Of a DNA stretch of 64,000 nucleotides, positions 36,484 through 45,360 are shown one piece after another. Where the stretch lies: assembly GCA_964586235.1 (NCBI GenBank), contig CAZPIO010000018.1, forward strand, positions 16,243 to 80,242, read 5' to 3'. A program made the position numbers and the translations under genes. Origin of the DNA: JAUCQB01 sp964586235. GTDB lineage: Bacteria; Planctomycetota; Phycisphaerae; UBA1845; PWPN01. The notes under the pieces were generated by a model that worked only from the letters and a program-made list of their open reading frames with translations, was not told the DNA's origin and did no database searches. Every line of letters starts with the position of its first letter. Within the stretch, counting starts at the first letter, position 1.

Positions 36484-37824
36484 ATGCCAGGTATTGCGGG
36501 CATCGCCGCTCCCGGCAAGCGAGAACTCGTCGGTCGGATGCTGGACAAGATCGCTCACCGCGGCCGGGTGGGTCGCAAGGTGATCGAGCTGCCGGGAGCG
36601 ACTCTCGGCGCCGTCTGGCCGACGGGCTTTACGGAGTTGCAGGTGGTTCAGCCGGAGGCGGTAGTCAGCCGGGTGGACGAAGGGCGTTTTGCTGAGGCCC
36701 AGGTCGTGGACGGAAAGCTGGTGCTCAGGCGCGATGCGCTGGGGGTCGAGCCGCTCTATTACGGACGCACGGCGGACGGCGAGCTGTGTTTTGCGTCGGA
36801 GGTCAAGGCGCTGCTCGAGGCCGCGCGGGACGTTCAGGAGTTGATGCCCGGAACACGGCACGACGGGGAGCGAACGACAGCACACTTCCAGTTGAGCAGG
36901 CGACCGGTCCTCAGTGATCCGCCCGACGTCACGGCCCGCGAGGTCCGGTCCCGCCTGGATCGCGTGGTGCGGGATTCCGTCAGACAGGATCCGGTCGGGG
37001 CATGGCTGTCCGGGGGACTCGATTCGATCGCCATCGCGGTGATTGCCCGACGCCACGTGCGGACGCGTCACACCGCGACGGCAGGGCTTGCCGGGGCCCC
37101 CGACGTGATGTTCGCCAGGGAGACTGCGGCGTTTCTCAAGTCCGAGCACCACGAGGTCATCACGACGCTCGAAACGATGCTTTCCGTGCTGCCCGAGGTG
37201 ATCTACCACCTCGAGTCCTTTGACGCGCTGCTCGTGCGGTCGAGCATCATGAACTACCTGGTTGCGCGGGAAATAAGCCGGCACGTTGGAGAGGTATTCT
37301 CTGGCGAAGGTGGGGATGAGCTCTTCGGCGGCTACCACTACCTGAAGGGTCTCGACCCGGCATCGCTGGCCGACGAGTTGATCGACATCACCGGCCGTCT
37401 GCACAATACCGCTCTTCAGCGGGTGGACCGCAGCGCCGCCGCGGCGGGGCTGATTGTGCACGTGCCGCTGACGTTCCCCGAGATCGTGGAATATGCGATG
37501 GCGATTCCCGCCGAGTACAAGATCCGCAGCGGCGTCGAGAAGTGGATACTGAGGCAGGCGATGGCGGATGACCTGCCGGCGTCGGTGGCTTCGAGGCCGA
37601 AGTCGAAGTTCTGGGAGGGGTCGGGGGTCTCGGGGCTGTTGTCCAGCCACGCAGAGGAGACTATCGCGGACGGGGCATTCGAGCGCGAGCGGGTGCTCCC
37701 GAACGGCTGGGTGGTCAACAGCAAAGAGGAATTGCTGTTTTATCGCATTTTCAAGGAGCAGTTCGGCGAAGCCGGCGATCTGGCCTGGATGGGGCGGACC
37801 AAGGGCGCGGCCAATGCGACATAG
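36484..37824 (+). CDS. asparagine synthetase-like ligase lacking the glutaminase cysteine
   Basis: The product has 446 residues. AGGAGGTGA lies 7 nt before the ATG at 36484, so the start is secure. The protein begins MPGIAGIAAPG where asparagine synthetase B has MCGIAG, so the nucleophilic Cys2 is Pro. The N-terminal Ntn domain is also shortened (about 130 residues) and lacks the usual FNGEIYNY segment. The synthetase domain is intact: LSGGLDSIAIAVIA (PP-loop, 176-181) and FSGEGGDELFGGYHYL. It should activate a carboxylate as acyl-AMP but not use glutamine. Beta-lactam and carbapenam synthetases show the same loss. It is 4 nt from the B12 protein gene. Confidence 0.85.
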   Translation: MPGIAGIAAPGKRELVGRMLDKIAHRGRVGRKVIELPGATLGAVWPTGFTELQVVQPEAVVSRVDEGRFAEAQVVDGKLVLRRDALGVEPLYYGRTADGELCFASEVKALLEAARDVQELMPGTRHDGERTTAHFQLSRRPVLSDPPDVTAREVRSRLDRVVRDSVRQDPVGAWLSGGLDSIAIAVIARRHVRTRHTATAGLAGAPDVMFARETAAFLKSEHHEVITTLETMLSVLPEVIYHLESFDALLVRSSIMNYLVAREISRHVGEVFSGEGGDELFGGYHYLKGLDPASLADELIDITGRLHNTALQRVDRSAAAAGLIVHVPLTFPEIVEYAMAIPAEYKIRSGVEKWILRQAMADDLPASVASRPKSKFWEGSGVSGLLSSHAEETIADGAFERERVLPNGWVVNSKEELLFYRIFKEQFGEAGDLAWMGRTKGAANAT

Positions 37825-37832
37825 GAGGTGAG

Positions 37833-39677
37833 ATGGTGGACCGATCCGGCTCGGCGGCAGACCGGCTGTTCGCGATCATTTGTTCGGGATTTGCAGCGCT
37901 CACGCGACGGCCGTCCATGCGGGTCTCTTGCCTGCTGTTCGCGTCGATGCTGGTTGTGGCGGCCGGGGCGCGTCTTGAAGCGGCCGCACGGACGAAACCG
38001 GCAGGGCTCCGCCCGAATATCCTGATGATCATGAGTGATGACATGGGCTACTCGGATCTCGGCTGCTACGGCGGAGAGATCCGGACGCCCACACTTGACC
38101 GCCTGGCTTCCGGCGGCCTGCGTTTCTCACAGTTCTACAACATGGCCCGGTGCTGTCCGACTCGCGCCTCGCTGCTGACCGGTCTGCATCCCCATCAGGC
38201 GGGCGTGGGGCACATGACCGGCGCTCCTGCGGGACGGCCGGAGCCCTGGCAGGGATATCTGAGTCGCCACGCTGTGACTATTGCCGAGGTCCTGCGCGAC
38301 GCGGGTTATGCCACCTACATGTGCGGGAAGTGGCATGTGGCCAACGAGGGGCGAGCTGGATCCTCCCGCGGGAACTGGCCGCTGCAGCGCGGGTTCCAGA
38401 GGTTTTACGGGACGATCACCGGCGGGGGCAGTTACTACGACCCGACGACGCTCACCCGGGACAACACCATGATCACGCCGGAGAACGATCCGGAATATCG
38501 CCCCGAGCGATTCTACTATACCGACGTGATCAGCGACAATGCGGTGCGGTTTATTCAGGAGCACGCACGGAAGAGCAGGGAGAGTCCGTTCTTTGTGTAC
38601 GTGGCCTACACTGCGGCGCACTGGCCGATGCATGCCCCGGCCGAGGCGATCGCTGAGTACCGCGGGCGATACGACGGCGGCTATGAACCCATCCGCCGAG
38701 CCCGCTTTGAACGGCTCAAACAGCTCGGCCTGATCGATCCCGCCTGGGAGCTATCGCGGCAGGCGGGTGACTGGGGAACCACCGAGCACAAGGCGTGGGA
38801 GGCCCGCTGCATGGAGGTCTATGCGGCCATGATCGACCGCATGGACGACGGGATTGGCCGCATCGTCGCCGAACTCGAGAAGGCGAGTCTGTCTGAGGAC
38901 ACGCTGATTCTGTTTCTGCAGGACAATGGCGGCTGCGCCGAGACCCTGGGGCGGGAGGACAAGGCGGAATGGCACCTGACGGACCTCAAGCCGATGGGCC
39001 CGGATGAGCTTCAGCCGAAGATCTGGCCGCCGATGCAGACCCGCGACGGGCGGCCGGTGCTCGGAGGGCCGAAGGTCATGCCGGGCGGACCGCATACCTA
39101 CATCGCTTACGGCCGGTCGTGGGCGAACGTCTCGAACACGCCGTTTCGCGAGTACAAGCATTGGGTGCATGAAGGGGGCATCTCGACGCCGCTGATCGCC
39201 CATTGGCCGAAGGGTATCCGGCGGCGGGGCGAGATCGAGCGCCAGCCGGGTCAGGTCATCGACCTCATGGCGACCTGTGCGGAACTGGCCGGTGCAACCT
39301 ATCCAAGCGAGCGTGCGGGCCGTGCGGTTCGGCCGGTGGAGGGCAAGAGCCTTGTGCCTGCGTTCGCCGGCGACAAGATTGATCGAGACGCACTGTTCTG
39401 GGAGCACGAGGGCAACCGCGCTGTCCGCGAGGGCAAATGGAAACTGGTCGCGAAGGACCCGGACGGGCCGTGGGAGCTTTACGACATGGAGAAGGATCGC
39501 ACGGAGCTGCACGATCTGGCGGCCCGAGAGCCGGAGCGAGCCGTGGCCATGATCGCGAAATGGGAGGCGTGGGCCAACAGGGCCGGTGTGCTGCCGTGGA
39601 TCTGGAAACCGGCCTACGGCAAAGCCAGGCCCAGCCGCCCAAACGAGTCTCCGGCGAAGGACGGGGGCGGCCGGTGA
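37833..39677 (+). CDS. exported arylsulfatase, fourth gene of the operon
   Basis: The product has 614 residues. AGGAGGTGAG precedes the ATG at 37833, 8 nt after the ligase gene. The N-terminus is long, with the hydrophobic signal core at residues 30-47 (VSCLLFASMLVVAAG). PNILMIMSDDMGYSDLGCYG gives the metal aspartates and ARCCPTRASLLTG the C-x-P-T-R motif (formylglycine C107). KWHVAN and DNGGCAETLG follow. The length and layout match arylsulfatase A-type enzymes. Its tight spacing puts it in the opine-dehydrogenase operon, but it may only be read through from it. Confidence 0.9.
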   Translation: MVDRSGSAADRLFAIICSGFAALTRRPSMRVSCLLFASMLVVAAGARLEAAARTKPAGLRPNILMIMSDDMGYSDLGCYGGEIRTPTLDRLASGGLRFSQFYNMARCCPTRASLLTGLHPHQAGVGHMTGAPAGRPEPWQGYLSRHAVTIAEVLRDAGYATYMCGKWHVANEGRAGSSRGNWPLQRGFQRFYGTITGGGSYYDPTTLTRDNTMITPENDPEYRPERFYYTDVISDNAVRFIQEHARKSRESPFFVYVAYTAAHWPMHAPAEAIAEYRGRYDGGYEPIRRARFERLKQLGLIDPAWELSRQAGDWGTTEHKAWEARCMEVYAAMIDRMDDGIGRIVAELEKASLSEDTLILFLQDNGGCAETLGREDKAEWHLTDLKPMGPDELQPKIWPPMQTRDGRPVLGGPKVMPGGPHTYIAYGRSWANVSNTPFREYKHWVHEGGISTPLIAHWPKGIRRRGEIERQPGQVIDLMATCAELAGATYPSERAGRAVRPVEGKSLVPAFAGDKIDRDALFWEHEGNRAVREGKWKLVAKDPDGPWELYDMEKDRTELHDLAAREPERAVAMIAKWEAWANRAGVLPWIWKPAYGKARPSRPNESPAKDGGGR

Positions 39678-39717
39678 CCGACTCGCATGGGGCATGACTC
39701 GCCGGTACAGCGGAAGG

Positions 39718-39746
39718 CACTGGCAGACGAGCTGCCAGTGGCACCC
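39718..39746. repeat. REP-like palindrome CACTGGCAG-CTGCCAGTG
   Basis: Perfect 9-bp arms (39718-39726 and 39732-39740) surround a 5-nt loop, followed by GCACCC. A half-copy with the same GCCAGTGGCACCCGG sequence is at 29335-29349, so this is another dispersed family. It lies between two sulfatase genes. Confidence 0.6.
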
Positions 39747-39947
39747 GGAGGGCAATAATCGTTGCGGAACGACGTTGTGGATTGTGAGCAGGTTTCCTGT
39801 CGACCTGAGGCTTGGAGGTATGGGGTGCAGCCTGTTTTCAGGGCGATTGCCCAGCCGTGGTCGGAGGGACTGCCTTGTCAGAAGACATGGCGGCGTCCGC
39901 CGCGGCGGATTTGGCCATGCCACCCTTTTCGAGACGGAGGTCTGGTG

Positions 39948-41453
39948 ATGCGATACGGCTTCTTGGTTCTTGGATTCTCAGGGTTTTTGGCGTCGAGCAC
40001 GGCGGTTGGGGCGGAGGCGAACGCGGCCAGGGTGACCGATCGCCCAAACATTGTTGTGATCGTGGCCGATGACCTTGGATATGGCGGGTTGAGCTGTCAG
40101 GGCGGGGATCTCCAGACCCCGCAGATCGATTCGTTGGCCAAAGGCGGTATCCGCTTCACGAACGGGTACGTTTCGTGTCCGGTGTGCAGCCCGACCCGCG
40201 CGGGGCTGAACACCGGGCGCTACCAGCAGCGATTCGGCCATGAATTCAACCCCGGTCCGCCCGCCGAGGCTTCGGCGGCTTTCGGCCTGCCGCTGACCGA
40301 GGTGACCATAGCCGACCGGCTGAAGGCGGCCGGGTACACCACGGGCATGTTCGGCAAGTGGCATCTGGGCTACCGTCGGGAGTATCTGCCGGTCAGCCGT
40401 GGGTTTGACGAGTTCTTTGGATTTCCGGGTGGTGCGCACCCATATCTCAATCCCCGCAGCGACTCCAACAACCCGATCATGCGCGGCTACGAGACGGTGG
40501 ACGAGAAGGAGTACCTGACCGATGCCTTTACGCGAGAGGCCGTCGCGTTCATCGACCGCCATGCGAAGGACAGCAAGCCGTTCTACCTGTACCTGCCGTA
40601 CAACGCCGTTCACCTGCCGATGGACACGACCGAGAAGTACATGCAGCGGTTCACGGAGATTCAGGATCCCCTGCGCCGCAGGCACGCGGCCATGTTGGCG
40701 GCCCTGGACGACGGTGTGGGGGCAGTGATGGCCTCGCTGCGCAAGAACGGGCTGGAAGAACGGACGCTGGTGTTCTTCTTCAGTGACAATGGCGGGCCCA
40801 CGCTGAAGAACACCTCAACCAACAAGCCGCTCCGCGGATTCAAGGGGCAGGTGCTGGAGGGCGGCATCCGCATTCCGTTCATGGTTGCGTGGAAAGGACA
40901 TCTGCCGGCCGGCAAGGTCGACGATCGGCCGGTGATCCAATTGGATATCATGCCGACGGCGGTGGCGGTCGCGGGCGGTAACATGCCGACGGACCGGCCG
41001 ATTGATGGTGTGAATCTCATGCCTTACCTGACCGGGCAGGAAACCAAGCCGCCGCACGACATACTTTTCTGGCGGCTGGGTCCGCAAGCCGCCGTGCGCA
41101 AGGGCGATTGGAAGCTGATCCGCCACGAGGGCGCCCCAATCGAATCGCGGCCGGCTGCAAGAGCGAGGCGAGGTGCACGTGCCGGCGCGGCGGGTTCAGC
41201 CGGCCTGGACGGTATCGGTCCGGTGGGGACCGTGCTTCTCTATAACCTGGCGAAAGATATCCACGAAGATACCAACCTCGCTGCTGAGAATCCGGACAAG
41301 GTCAATGAGCTCTCTGCGGCTCTGGATGCATGGGAGTCGCAACTGGCCAAGCCTCTGTGGGGCGGCGGCCGAGCCCGGAATGCCTCCGCTTCACAACCGG
41401 CGGGCGCGAGAGCCGGTCAGGGCCGAGGCGGGCGCGGTCAGCGCGCCCGATAG
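39948..41453 (+). CDS. exported sulfatase
   Basis: The product has 501 residues. GGAGG precedes the ATG at 39948. The signal peptide is MRYGFLVLGFSGFLASSTAV, then GA. NIVVIVADDLGYGGLSCQGG carries the metal aspartates and SCPVCSPTRAGL the C-x-P-S/T-R site (C80). KWHLGYRREYLPVSRGFDEF and DNGGPTLKNTSTNKPLRG are typical of the arylsulfatase B/N-acetylgalactosamine sulfatase type. The C-terminus ends in a low-complexity Ala/Arg/Gly-rich tail. The gene ends 2 bp before the convergent SGNH-GH28 gene. Confidence 0.92.
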   Translation: MRYGFLVLGFSGFLASSTAVGAEANAARVTDRPNIVVIVADDLGYGGLSCQGGDLQTPQIDSLAKGGIRFTNGYVSCPVCSPTRAGLNTGRYQQRFGHEFNPGPPAEASAAFGLPLTEVTIADRLKAAGYTTGMFGKWHLGYRREYLPVSRGFDEFFGFPGGAHPYLNPRSDSNNPIMRGYETVDEKEYLTDAFTREAVAFIDRHAKDSKPFYLYLPYNAVHLPMDTTEKYMQRFTEIQDPLRRRHAAMLAALDDGVGAVMASLRKNGLEERTLVFFFSDNGGPTLKNTSTNKPLRGFKGQVLEGGIRIPFMVAWKGHLPAGKVDDRPVIQLDIMPTAVAVAGGNMPTDRPIDGVNLMPYLTGQETKPPHDILFWRLGPQAAVRKGDWKLIRHEGAPIESRPAARARRGARAGAAGSAGLDGIGPVGTVLLYNLAKDIHEDTNLAAENPDKVNELSAALDAWESQLAKPLWGGGRARNASASQPAGARAGQGRGGRGQRAR

Positions 41454-41455
41454 CG

Positions 41456-43582
41456 CTACCTACTTGGGCCGGATTCCACGGTCACGGCTCGCGCGTCCAC
41501 GCCGTCGCCTCGTTTGATCGCCAGCTTCGCCGTGGAGAGATCGGAGTTGATCACCCGCACGTTCTCGCACCTGCCCTGGACGTCGAGGAACGGATCGGCG
41601 CCTCGCGGGCACAGCATGTTCCTGATGCGGATATCACGGCTGTCCGTGGTCTGGATGACGGGGCCGGTCGCGGGCGTGACAGCCGAATCGACCACATCGA
41701 TGCCCTGGGCGTCTGATATGGCGATTCCCTTGTTCGCGTTGATGACGACGCTCTCGATCGTCACGTTTTCGACGGGCTGCTCGGGAAGCCCGCTGATGCG
41801 CACGGCCTGCTCGGCCTTGCGGCAGGTCAGGTTGCGAAGGTGGATACTCCGGAAGGTCGGGGCCATGCCCGCGTCGGAACCGAAGAACGCCTTGTAGTCG
41901 GTATGCACGGTGATCGCCGGACCGTTGATGTCGCCGAGCTCGATGTCCTGATACCAGATGTCCTCGACCAGCCCGCCCCGGCCGCGCGAGGATTTGAGTC
42001 GGATGCCGATCAGCGAGCCGCTGAAGTCGCAGTCGTGCACGAACAGGTTGCGGACACCGCCGGACATGTCGCTGCCGATCACCACTCCGCCGTGGCCGCG
42101 TTTCATCCGGCAGTGCCGGACGATCACGTTTTCCGACGGCCGGTTGACGCGGCGGCCGTCCTCGTTCATGCCCGACTTGATCGCCACGCTATCGTCGGCG
42201 GTGGCGAACGTGCAGTGCTCGACGATCACGTTGCGGCACGAATCGGCGTTGAAGCCGTCATTGTTGGGGCCTTCGTTGGCGATCGTGATTCGGCGAACGA
42301 GCACGTTCTCGCAGTAGACCGCGTGGATCGTCCAGAACGGCCCGCTGGTGAAGGTCACATCCTCGATCAGCACGTTCGTGCAATTGATCGGTTGGAACGT
42401 TTGCGGCCGCAGGGGCTTTTCTTCGCTGCCGAAAACGCGTTTGTCCGGGGGCTCGCCCCGCAGCACCATGTCGGACAACTGCTGGTAGATGCGGTCCTGC
42501 TCTTTCACCCACGGCCACCAAGCGCGGCCCTGGCCCTCGATCTTTCCTTCGCCGGTGAGGGCGATGTTCGTGCAGCCGTTGGCGTAGATCAGCGGCGAGT
42601 AGTTGTGGCACTCGATCCCCGCCCAGCGTACGAACACGGGTGGAAGGTAGTCCTTCGGGTCGGTGCTGAAGCGAAGCTCCGCGCCCGCAGCCAGGTGCAG
42701 GTTGACGCTGCTCCGCAGGTGAATCGCGCCGGTCAGCCACACTCCGGGCGGCACCTCGACGCGTCCGCCCCCGGCCGCCGTACAGGCGGCAATCGCCTTG
42801 GCGATCGCCTCCGTGTCCGGCTTTTCGTCGCCGGCCGTCGCACCATACTCGCGGATGTCGAACGCTCGGTCCGGGAAGACGGGGGCTTTCACCTCGCCCA
42901 TCTCAAAGGGCGGCTTCTGGTCGCGAAGTGTGTTCAGGATACACCCGGCGACCTTTCGCGCGAGAAACTCGGAACCATCGCCGGTGAAATGGACGTTCGC
43001 GGCGAGTTGATACCTGTCGAGGTAGGGCGACACGTACGTGTGCAGATCGTTTACCTTCACGCCGTGCTTGTCCATGATTTCGCGTGCTGCGGCGTTGAAC
43101 TCGATCTCCTGGCCCTTGATCCGGCCGGCTGCTCCTTCAGGGATCGGCGTCGTGGCGGCCCAGATGAGTTTTGCGCCCGTGCCCTTGAGCCTGCCGACGA
43201 GTCGATCGAGATTGGCGGTGTACTCCTGCAATGTGGAGATGCGCTTTCCGCGGGTGTCGAGTTTGTCGTCTTTGAGGTGTTTGAGGTCGTGCAGGCCCCA
43301 GTTGAAATGGATCACGTCCCAGCGGCCGTCACCCAGCCACCCGTCAAGTCGTTCCAGGCCCGTCCAGGTGTGCGCTGCGTTGCCGGGTATCCGTACGACC
43401 TCTGCCTGATCCGCGAGCATCCGGCGCACCGGCTCCGTATAACCGATGGAGATCGAATCGCCGATGATCAGGACCCGCGGCAAGCGGCCCGGCTCGTCGG
43501 CTGTCGCCGCTCCGGCCGGCAGCGACAGGGCCGCAAGCATTACCGCCGCCGTCGTTCGTCCGTAGCCCAAGAGGTATTTCAT
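41456..43582 (-). CDS. exported SGNH esterase-GH28 polygalacturonase fusion
   Basis: The product has 708 residues. A signal peptide (TTAAVMLAALSLPAGAATA) is followed by an SGNH hydrolase domain (about 33-215) with LIIGDSISIGYTEPVRRML (nucleophile Ser in GDS), NWGLHDLKHL and VHFTGDGSEFLA. Residues about 240-708 form a GH28-type right-handed beta-helix: FDIREYGATAGDEKPDTEAI, NNDGFNADSC, FATADDSVAIKSG, RGHGGVVIGSDMSGGV and GIRLKSSRGRGG, covering the catalytic Asp trio and the RIK-like site. The fusion would deacetylate and hydrolyse a pectin-like polymer. It is downstream of a propeller-protein gene on the same strand (36 nt gap). Confidence 0.92.
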   Translation of the reverse strand: MKYLLGYGRTTAAVMLAALSLPAGAATADEPGRLPRVLIIGDSISIGYTEPVRRMLADQAEVVRIPGNAAHTWTGLERLDGWLGDGRWDVIHFNWGLHDLKHLKDDKLDTRGKRISTLQEYTANLDRLVGRLKGTGAKLIWAATTPIPEGAAGRIKGQEIEFNAAAREIMDKHGVKVNDLHTYVSPYLDRYQLAANVHFTGDGSEFLARKVAGCILNTLRDQKPPFEMGEVKAPVFPDRAFDIREYGATAGDEKPDTEAIAKAIAACTAAGGGRVEVPPGVWLTGAIHLRSSVNLHLAAGAELRFSTDPKDYLPPVFVRWAGIECHNYSPLIYANGCTNIALTGEGKIEGQGRAWWPWVKEQDRIYQQLSDMVLRGEPPDKRVFGSEEKPLRPQTFQPINCTNVLIEDVTFTSGPFWTIHAVYCENVLVRRITIANEGPNNDGFNADSCRNVIVEHCTFATADDSVAIKSGMNEDGRRVNRPSENVIVRHCRMKRGHGGVVIGSDMSGGVRNLFVHDCDFSGSLIGIRLKSSRGRGGLVEDIWYQDIELGDINGPAITVHTDYKAFFGSDAGMAPTFRSIHLRNLTCRKAEQAVRISGLPEQPVENVTIESVVINANKGIAISDAQGIDVVDSAVTPATGPVIQTTDSRDIRIRNMLCPRGADPFLDVQGRCENVRVINSDLSTAKLAIKRGDGVDARAVTVESGPSR

Positions 43583-43618
43583 GGTTCTTCTCCATGCGGA
43601 TTCCAGCCGACTGCCACA

Positions 43619-45139
43619 TCAATCTCCGATCGCGTAGAGGCGCTTCATGGTGGCAATGTAGACTTCGCCACCGGCCGCGGAGGGCGTGCCGTGGATGGGG
43701 CCGTCCAGCCTGAACGAGCCGATCAGCTTCTTCTGTCGGTCGGCGGCGAAGATCCACAACTCGCCTCCCCGGTTCCCGACATAGACCTTGCCGTCTGCCA
43801 CGAGGGGTGAACCCCAGATCTCGCTTTGGGTTTCGTGGACCCAGTGGGGCCGGCCGGTTCTGGTGTCGAGGCAGTGAACGCGGCCGCGGCAGTCTGGAAT
43901 AAAGACCAGGTCGCCTGCGATCGAGGGGGTGGACATGCAATGCTGGTCCATGGCGTAGGACCAGATCTCGCCGCTTTGGGTAATGTCGCCGGTCTTTGTG
44001 GCGTCGATGCATTTGAGCCAGGACACGCGCCGGCCGTGCCAGAGGTCTCCGCCCGCCACCACGTAAACGCGGTTTTCGTGGAATACCGGCATGCCGGTGA
44101 TGTTGCTCGGCCCTTCGTGGCGGTTGTCCTGGTAGCGATGGACGTCTTTCTTGGGGGCGGTCGGGTCGCAGTCGAACGACCGGACCTTGCGCAGTCGAGA
44201 AGGGCGGTCGGCCGGTGAATCAGAGGCGGGGGCCTCGAAGGCGTAGCAGACGCCGTCGCCGCCGCCGAAGAACACGAGCGTCCGGCCGTTCACCTCGCCC
44301 AGCGAGGGGGACGACCAGGTGCAGTGGATGGTTCGCGGGGCCATGTGTTCCTCGTCGCGGGCGACCAGGCGGCCGGTGGCCTTGTCCAGCACAATCAGGC
44401 TCGGGGCGTCAGGCGAGACGATGCGCTTGTGGGTGTCGTTCACGCCGTTGGAGGTATTGACGTAGAGGTACCGGCCGTGCACAAGGACCGAGCAGTGCGC
44501 GGCGTCGTGCTGGTGGACGCCCAGTTCGCGGTCGATGTCGTAGAGCCAGATGATGTCCGCGTCGGTGTCGTCGACCGGGTGGCTCTTCGCGTCCTCCAGG
44601 CCCATGTGCGGTCCCTCGTCGCGGAATGGGCCGTCGTTGCCGTTGGCCATGCCCGCCAGGTCGAGGCACATCACCTCGTTGCGGTTACTGACCATGTACA
44701 CTCGGTTGCCCTCGACGGTGCAGGGCGAAACCAGGCCGGTGCGAGGCCAGTCCAGGTAGGGGCTTCCGCTCAGCTTGGGCACCAGGAGCTGCCAGCAGAA
44801 GCGGCCGTCCTTCTGCTCGAAGCACATCAGAACGCCGAAGTCGCCTGCATGATGCGGGTTGCGGGGCCTGGCGTTGTTGGTGCCGATGAGCACCCTGCCG
44901 CCGGCGATGATCGGCGACGAATAGGTGTCCGTGCCCAGATCGAGTTTCAGCCTCACGTTGGTGCCGGCGGTCGGATCGAAGGACTCGACCAGGCTTTTTT
45001 CGGCCGAAACCATGTTGCGGGTGTATTGCTGTCCCCACTGGGGCTGATCGGCTCCGGAGGCCGCGGGTGCCAATAGTGAGCCGCAGCAGAGCGTCTCGAA
45101 CAACAGGTATCTGAGTGGTATCGAGCGAGGAAGTGGCAT
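43619..45139 (-). CDS. exported PQQ-like beta-propeller protein
   Basis: The product has 506 residues. AGAAAGG lies next to the ATG at 45139; the frame runs a few codons further upstream. A signal peptide (PLRYLLFETLCCGSLLAPAA) precedes repeated propeller blades, seen in SSPIIAGGRVLIGTNNARPR, SPCTVEGNRVYMVSNRNEV, SIAGDLVFIPDCRGRVHCLD, SPLVADGKVYVGNRGGELWI and AAGGEVYIATMKRLYAIGD. It resembles the long propeller at 61064-63784 in its N-terminal part (same W-x-x-x-x-x-x-N-M-V-S start and GTNN-x-x-P-R-N-P motif). Quinoprotein-type residues for PQQ binding could not be confirmed. It probably precedes the GH28 fusion in an operon. Confidence 0.85.
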   Translation of the reverse strand: MPLPRSIPLRYLLFETLCCGSLLAPAASGADQPQWGQQYTRNMVSAEKSLVESFDPTAGTNVRLKLDLGTDTYSSPIIAGGRVLIGTNNARPRNPHHAGDFGVLMCFEQKDGRFCWQLLVPKLSGSPYLDWPRTGLVSPCTVEGNRVYMVSNRNEVMCLDLAGMANGNDGPFRDEGPHMGLEDAKSHPVDDTDADIIWLYDIDRELGVHQHDAAHCSVLVHGRYLYVNTSNGVNDTHKRIVSPDAPSLIVLDKATGRLVARDEEHMAPRTIHCTWSSPSLGEVNGRTLVFFGGGDGVCYAFEAPASDSPADRPSRLRKVRSFDCDPTAPKKDVHRYQDNRHEGPSNITGMPVFHENRVYVVAGGDLWHGRRVSWLKCIDATKTGDITQSGEIWSYAMDQHCMSTPSIAGDLVFIPDCRGRVHCLDTRTGRPHWVHETQSEIWGSPLVADGKVYVGNRGGELWIFAADRQKKLIGSFRLDGPIHGTPSAAGGEVYIATMKRLYAIGD

Positions 45140-45272
45140 CCTTTCTCTCCAAAGGCGCGATCGCAACCGGCTTTACCGCGGACCAACTTGCCCGCTCGGC
45201 GCTCTGTCGTCAAGTCAAAGGTCCGGCCTGAATCGTCGGGCACCCGGCCGCATCCCTCCGTAGACGAAGGAA

Positions 45273-45302
45273 TTGCATTCGAAAAGCCGGCTATGTTATA
45301 GT
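45273..45302 (+). promoter_or_regulatory. sigma70-like promoter
   Basis: TTGCAT (45273-45278), an 18-nt spacer, then TATAGT (45297-45302). It would start transcription near 45309, after the possible GTG start at 45301, which favours the TTG start at 45361 for the propeller gene downstream. Confidence 0.5.
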
Positions 45303-45360
45303 GCTGAGGCTCGGGTTCGTGCAGTCTTCGGGGGGCCACGGTATTTCGAAAGGCGATGCA

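Noticed and set aside
41840..43810. 656-codon plus-strand open frame
   Set aside because: Antisense shadow of the SGNH-GH28 fusion gene, which has full domain support.
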